This document shows, piece by piece, positions 60,501 through 64,000 of a stretch of 64,000 nucleotides of DNA (position 1 is its first letter; every line of letters starts with the position of its first letter). The DNA lies in NCBI GenBank assembly GCA_020081605.1, contig JAHREC010000007.1, forward strand, positions 372,001-436,000. Reading direction: 5' to 3'. The translations under genes and the position numbers were made by a program. The notes under the pieces were generated by a model. It searched no databases. It was not told the DNA's origin and saw only the letters and a program-made list of their open reading frames with translations. This stretch comes from Albifimbria verrucaria. Lineage: Eukaryota > Ascomycota > Sordariomycetes > Hypocreales > Stachybotryaceae.

Positions 60501-60598
60501 GGTTTTGGGGGAATATTCTGGCGTTGATTGGAATCGGCACAATTTATCGGTTGATTGCCTTCGCTGCAATGGTCTCGCTGCCCCGGCTTAAGAAATAA
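57553..60598 (+). CDS. ABCG-type transporter with Cys-rich N-terminal ectodomain, one frame break
   Basis: ATG 57553 (MNFSLASFVDPPQNPFLP). Exon 1 is 57553-58090; the intron is 58091-58152; exon 2 runs to 60598; about 994 residues. The N-terminal third is Cys-rich (ACLCALQKVP; CSPGFLC; YCPPLDLCQ; AGWYCPSES; CPEGHYCQPG), then comes a TM (LPLIILIVVDVSLILGFASL). The frame changes near 58397-58402 just before it, by one missing base. The nucleotide-binding domain has Walker A GGSGAGKST, signature LSGGQRKRVSIG, Walker B MAIFLDEPTSGLD and the switch His in IIHQPR, followed by about six TMs. This is the half-size, NBD-first (white/ABCG) layout with an extra ectodomain, a known fungal subgroup. Export substrate unknown; sterol, lipid or drug are all possible. 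Confidence 0.88.
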
Positions 60599-61135
60599 GT
60601 CTGGGCTGACTCTCATAGATTAGTTAACATAGATATAGAATTATGGAATTATTCCTTGGATAGAACTTATGACTTGAATTGAATCATTAGAAACATTAGG
60701 GCATATTTCTTCTGGTGCAAATGATAGAACTACCTGAACATCTTCCGCAAACACTGCCTGATCTATCAGTCTGTGTGGTAATTTGGGCAATTTCTAATCT
60801 AATGCTGGGCCAGCCGTAAACATAGATGAACATCACCAGCATAAATGCACTGTGCGATGAACGGAGCGAGGCAATTCAAGAGTCACAAAAATTGAGATGT
60901 GCTTGCAGTCTTTATTTGTGGTCACGGTGATGGTCCCAAACTTGGCAATATTCATGCAGTTCAAATTGTGATTGTTATTCATAACTTCTCTCGCAGAAAT
61001 AGAAATGAATTCTAACTGATTACATCTGATTAATGAATTGATTGAACAGCACATTTCTTTCAAACGGAGCCAAGAATGTAGATCAAAGATGCCTCAACGT
61101 GGAAAATGCAACCACTATTTCAAATCCCGTAAGGC
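60599..61135. other. Gap between convergent genes
   Basis: About 540 bp of AT-rich 3' flanks. No gene seen. Confidence 0.5.
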
Positions 61136-62193
61136 TCACTGCTGAGAGCATAAGTCGTCTGGCGTATCGCATTTGTTTTTCTTGATTTCGTTATTTCCTG
61201 TTGAGAATACTGCAATATCGGGGTCATTATTAGTGAACTTGTTGAATGTGATGTGGTTGTTCGTTGCAGGGCTAAGAGCATCATCGTAGATCAGGAGCCC
61301 TGGGGCAGTGCTATTGGCATTACCAGCGTTGTTGATGCCTGTCACTTCATTGCGGTGCACCTCAGTGTTCAGTGCGCCGCCAATTGCGATACCTGCAGCA
61401 GTAACACCGTTTAAAGGGGTACAGGCCGCATTCGATGGTCCGAACTTATTGTGAGTAAGTCTCGCACCATCCACAAGTGGATCCACAAATGCACCAACGC
61501 AGCAGTTGGTGACTTTGTTGTGTCTCACGTCAGCACCGTTGGTTTGGATGCAGAGTCCGATGCCATAGTCTGAGATTCTGTTTTGTGTGACGAGGACGTC
61601 CGACCGGTCATCCATACATATGCCAATAAACATGAGACTGGATGATTTGACCGTGTTGCGAGTTATCAGAGTGTGTATCGAGCCGACAGTGAGAATACCA
61701 TAACTGGATCCATCAGACACTGAGTTACCTCGAACTTCTGCATGCTGGGCTCCCACAACAGCGATGTTTAGGCCAAAGAAGCCGCGGATGTCAAAACCCT
61801 GGACCAAGACCTTATCGACATAGGAGCCAACTGAAATGACTTTACGGTGGTCCTTCTCAAAGGCTCAAGCTGCACATCTGTTCCAATAATGCAGATACCA
61901 GCAACTGTATTTTCGCCTGCCAGGCCGGCGCAACCACTAGAACCTGGTGAAGTGGACAAAGGAGGGAGGAGAATGACACCCTTCTTCGCGACTAACTGAA
62001 GGCCGTTCTTGGAGATGGTAAGTTGTTCATGGTATTCACCGGCCTCAACCACGATTCGATCGCCTGGCTTGGAAGCATCAATGGCTGATTGAATGCTATG
62101 CCCTGCTTTAACGCGTGTGCTCCCACTAGTAGCGTGAACAACGACACACAAAGATATAACGAGGGCAAGTGCCCGACTGATGATATTTCGCAT
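61136..62193 (-). CDS. Secreted right-handed parallel beta-helix protein, one frameshift
   Basis: ATG 62193 opens a signal peptide (MRNIISRALALVISLCVVVHA). The start of the helix reads AGHSIQSAIDASKPGDRIVV and GEYHEQLTISKNGLQLVAKK, then repeated coils with Asn ladders (VRGNSVSDGSSYGILTVGS; ITRNTVKSSS; VTQNRISDYG; VRHNKVTNCC; VHRNEVTGINN). This resembles NosD/pectate-lyase-like beta-helix repeat proteins, but no catalytic set is evident. The frame breaks near 61859-61863 (DVQLEP | FEKDHRK); one more C on the coding strand restores it. The corrected length is about 352 residues. Probably binds or modifies an extracellular polysaccharide. Confidence 0.75.
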
Positions 62194-63538
62194 AGTGCTC
62201 GTGCCTTGGGACTTGAGACTCGTGGGCTTTTGATACGCTGTCAACTACAGAGACGGCAGGATTCCATAAGATTTGGCAGAAACTGTGTCAAGTGCCGACC
62301 ATCTGCTATATAATGGTGAGCTCATGCTGTGCCATTTTGTAGAGTAGGTGAGCGCATTGAAGAAGAAGCAATTATAACGTTCAGCTAGGTAGCGTTTTCA
62401 CGACTAATGTGCACATTTCCGACAAAGTTTATTTCAGCTGTAAGTAGCAACTAGAGCCTAGTAACCTAGCTTCAGCAGATTAACCAATTACGAATGGATA
62501 CGTTGTTCGGGTATCAAAGTGGCTGGTGGCTAATCGAAATAGTATACTCATAGTTCACAGGAGCTGAAATTCACTCTAAGCCAACACAGGCAAATGGGCT
62601 TGTAAAATATAAGACTTGATTTTCAATACAAATATGACTGGCCAGGGCGCTTTGAAACCATGTTGCATCCTGCCAATATGCTGCCGTCATGAGTGGGATT
62701 TGAATAGCTGCAGGCGTGATTCTTAATCCATAGTCTATGCGCCTAAATAAAAGTTTCCAACTTGTACGTAATTTGTGACTATCGAAGTGACAATAAACAA
62801 GAATTACGTACCCAATCCTGTTTGTCCTTCACACAATGATAGACAATTGTTTTGAAGTGGGCAAGGCCGATATGGTCGCCAATAATCTGGGATAGCTGGA
62901 ACCATCCGCTTCTGACGTGGTGATTGACTTAGATGAGTGAGACCGTGCAAGGATATAAATTCCCGTTGAAGACACCTCTGCGGTGCCTGGTTAAGCAAGC
63001 ATCCTCATTTATTTAACCTATGGTGAAAGCAACGCTGCCGTCCCTAGCTGTCCGTTCTTGCATGTCCACTTGAGAACGGCCTAGTATATGATTGATACAG
63101 TCGACAAGGCTTAACATCGGGTGTAAGTACATGATAGTCACTTTCGGGGTTTTCTTTTAAATGTAGATTGATCTAAGAAGGAAAACGGGGCATGGCATGA
63201 TGGGGAAGAAGAACATGAAAATAAAGTCACCGGCCTTGCGGTCTAGTCATGTGAAGCAATTTCAAGATTTACATCATACATGCACTACCTTTTTAGCCCA
63301 GGGATAGAAATACTCTTTTAAAGCAAATACTGATGTTCAATAATTCTTCGCCACTAATGGAATAGTGTTTATCTCTCCCTTGCTCTTCCCTCCATTATTA
63401 CAAAAGTCTTTCCAAAGAGTTTCTTTGCCAAACGAACATATTTACAAATGATATGTAACATTATAACTTATAGACCGGGGTCTCATATATTTTGACCCTA
63501 CCCTTCAAAAATGGTGCCTGAAAGAAAAGTGCTCCAGC
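62194..63538. other. Gap without a recognisable gene
   Basis: About 1.3 kb between the beta-helix gene promoter and the ferric reductase 3' end. No gene seen. Confidence 0.5.
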
Positions 63539-64000
63539 CTACCAGGAAAATGCTTCTACTGCCAACTGATAGGATATTGCACTGGTATGCCTGCCCATAC
63601 GAGTGACAATAGCCCGAACATCGTCGCAAAGCGCTTCTGGACCGCACACGACGACTCCGATTCTCTTGTACCCACCCTCGCTTTCCAACTCCAAAATTTC
63701 TCGAACATTAAACCTTTGGCCCACCCTGACCTCTGCCTCACCAAGATGGCTCGTCACACTTTCAAGATCCTGAGCCAATGGCGCATCATGTTCTTTCATA
63801 CTCCAGTATAGCTTAGAGTTGAGGTGACTTGCTGCGGACTCAATCACGCCGGTGATTCCAACCCCTCCAGCAAGACAGACTAGTCGATCGCAAAGTTCAA
63901 GGTTTTTGTGCGATCTGTCTTTGTACGGCCCCTCGAGTAGTGTCGTGAGTTTCTGGTTTGATTTCAGCATACCCGTCATGCCTTTAGACCTTTTGATGTA
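63539..64000 (-). CDS. Ferric reductase-like protein, C-terminal part (gene runs off the window)
   Basis: The frame is open from the window edge to the TAA near 63539. It shows an FAD/NAD-domain GPYKDRS stretch, the NAD(P)-binding LVCLAGGVGITGVIESA, VVVCGPEALCDDVRAIV and a final aromatic (VEAFSW), which is the C-terminal half of a FRE-type transmembrane ferric/cupric reductase. The heme-binding TM domain would lie beyond 64000. Such enzymes reduce extracellular Fe(III)/Cu(II) for uptake. Only about 150 residues are visible, so substrate and exact subfamily are open. Confidence 0.8.
   Translation of the reverse strand, partial: YIKRSKGMTGMLKSNQKLTTLLEGPYKDRSHKNLELCDRLVCLAGGVGITGVIESAASHLNSKLYWSMKEHDAPLAQDLESVTSHLGEAEVRVGQRFNVREILELESEGGYKRIGVVVCGPEALCDDVRAIVTRMGRHTSAISYQLAVEAFSW

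Noticed and set aside
265..64000. Programmed ribosomal frameshifting as an explanation for the breaks
   Set aside because: The breaks occur in unrelated genes at varied sequences with no common slippery site or downstream structure, and up to six in one gene.

Overview
The window is nuclear DNA of a filamentous ascomycete (Pezizomycotina). The genes have short GT-AG introns of about 46-119 bp, and one GC-AG intron. They encode fungal families: Zn2Cys6 and homeodomain/C2H2 regulators, GH128, AA9, PL3, heme-thiolate peroxidase and a TLC-like membrane protein. Genes are separated by long AT-rich gaps. The class cannot be fixed from the sequence alone. I see no rRNA, no convincing tRNA, no intact transposon, no CRISPR array and no bacterial-style operon.

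Layout. 0-14 kb: a secreted protein of unknown function, a TLC-like membrane protein, a NAP/SET-family histone chaperone, a small zinc-ribbon-like protein, a GH128 glucanase and a glycine-zipper protein. 14-25 kb: a seven-TM protein, then a cluster of secreted, mostly plant-cell-wall-active enzymes (heme-thiolate peroxidase, AA9 LPMO, PL3 pectate lyase, alpha-carbonic anhydrase). 27-35 kb: an M20 carbamoylase-type amidohydrolase, a predicted diaminopropionate ammonia-lyase fused to a second M20 deacetylase, and a divergent homeodomain plus C2H2 regulator. 35-47 kb: a secreted CBM-like protein, alkaline phosphatase, a Zn2Cys6 regulator and a DJ-1/Hsp31 protein. 49-64 kb: an aquaporin, an APH-type kinase, a secreted protein of unknown family, an ABCG transporter with a Cys-rich ectodomain, a parallel beta-helix protein and the 3' end of a ferric reductase.

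The most striking property is that 17 of about 24 genes are broken by single-base frame changes, about 37 in all. Almost all behave as one missing base, many of them at a run of four identical bases where five would restore the frame. The coding signal continues cleanly on both sides of each break. This looks like homopolymer-length error in the assembly, or much less likely very recent mutation. Five multi-exon genes show no break that I can confirm. Gene models below therefore give the span from true start to true stop, with the positions of the frame changes.

Functionally the window reads as an accessory, secretome-rich segment of a plant-associated or saprotrophic fungus. The best candidate for something not well described is the 27-35 kb block: two M20 hydrolases, one fused to a PLP-dependent ammonia-lyase, beside a divergently transcribed regulator.
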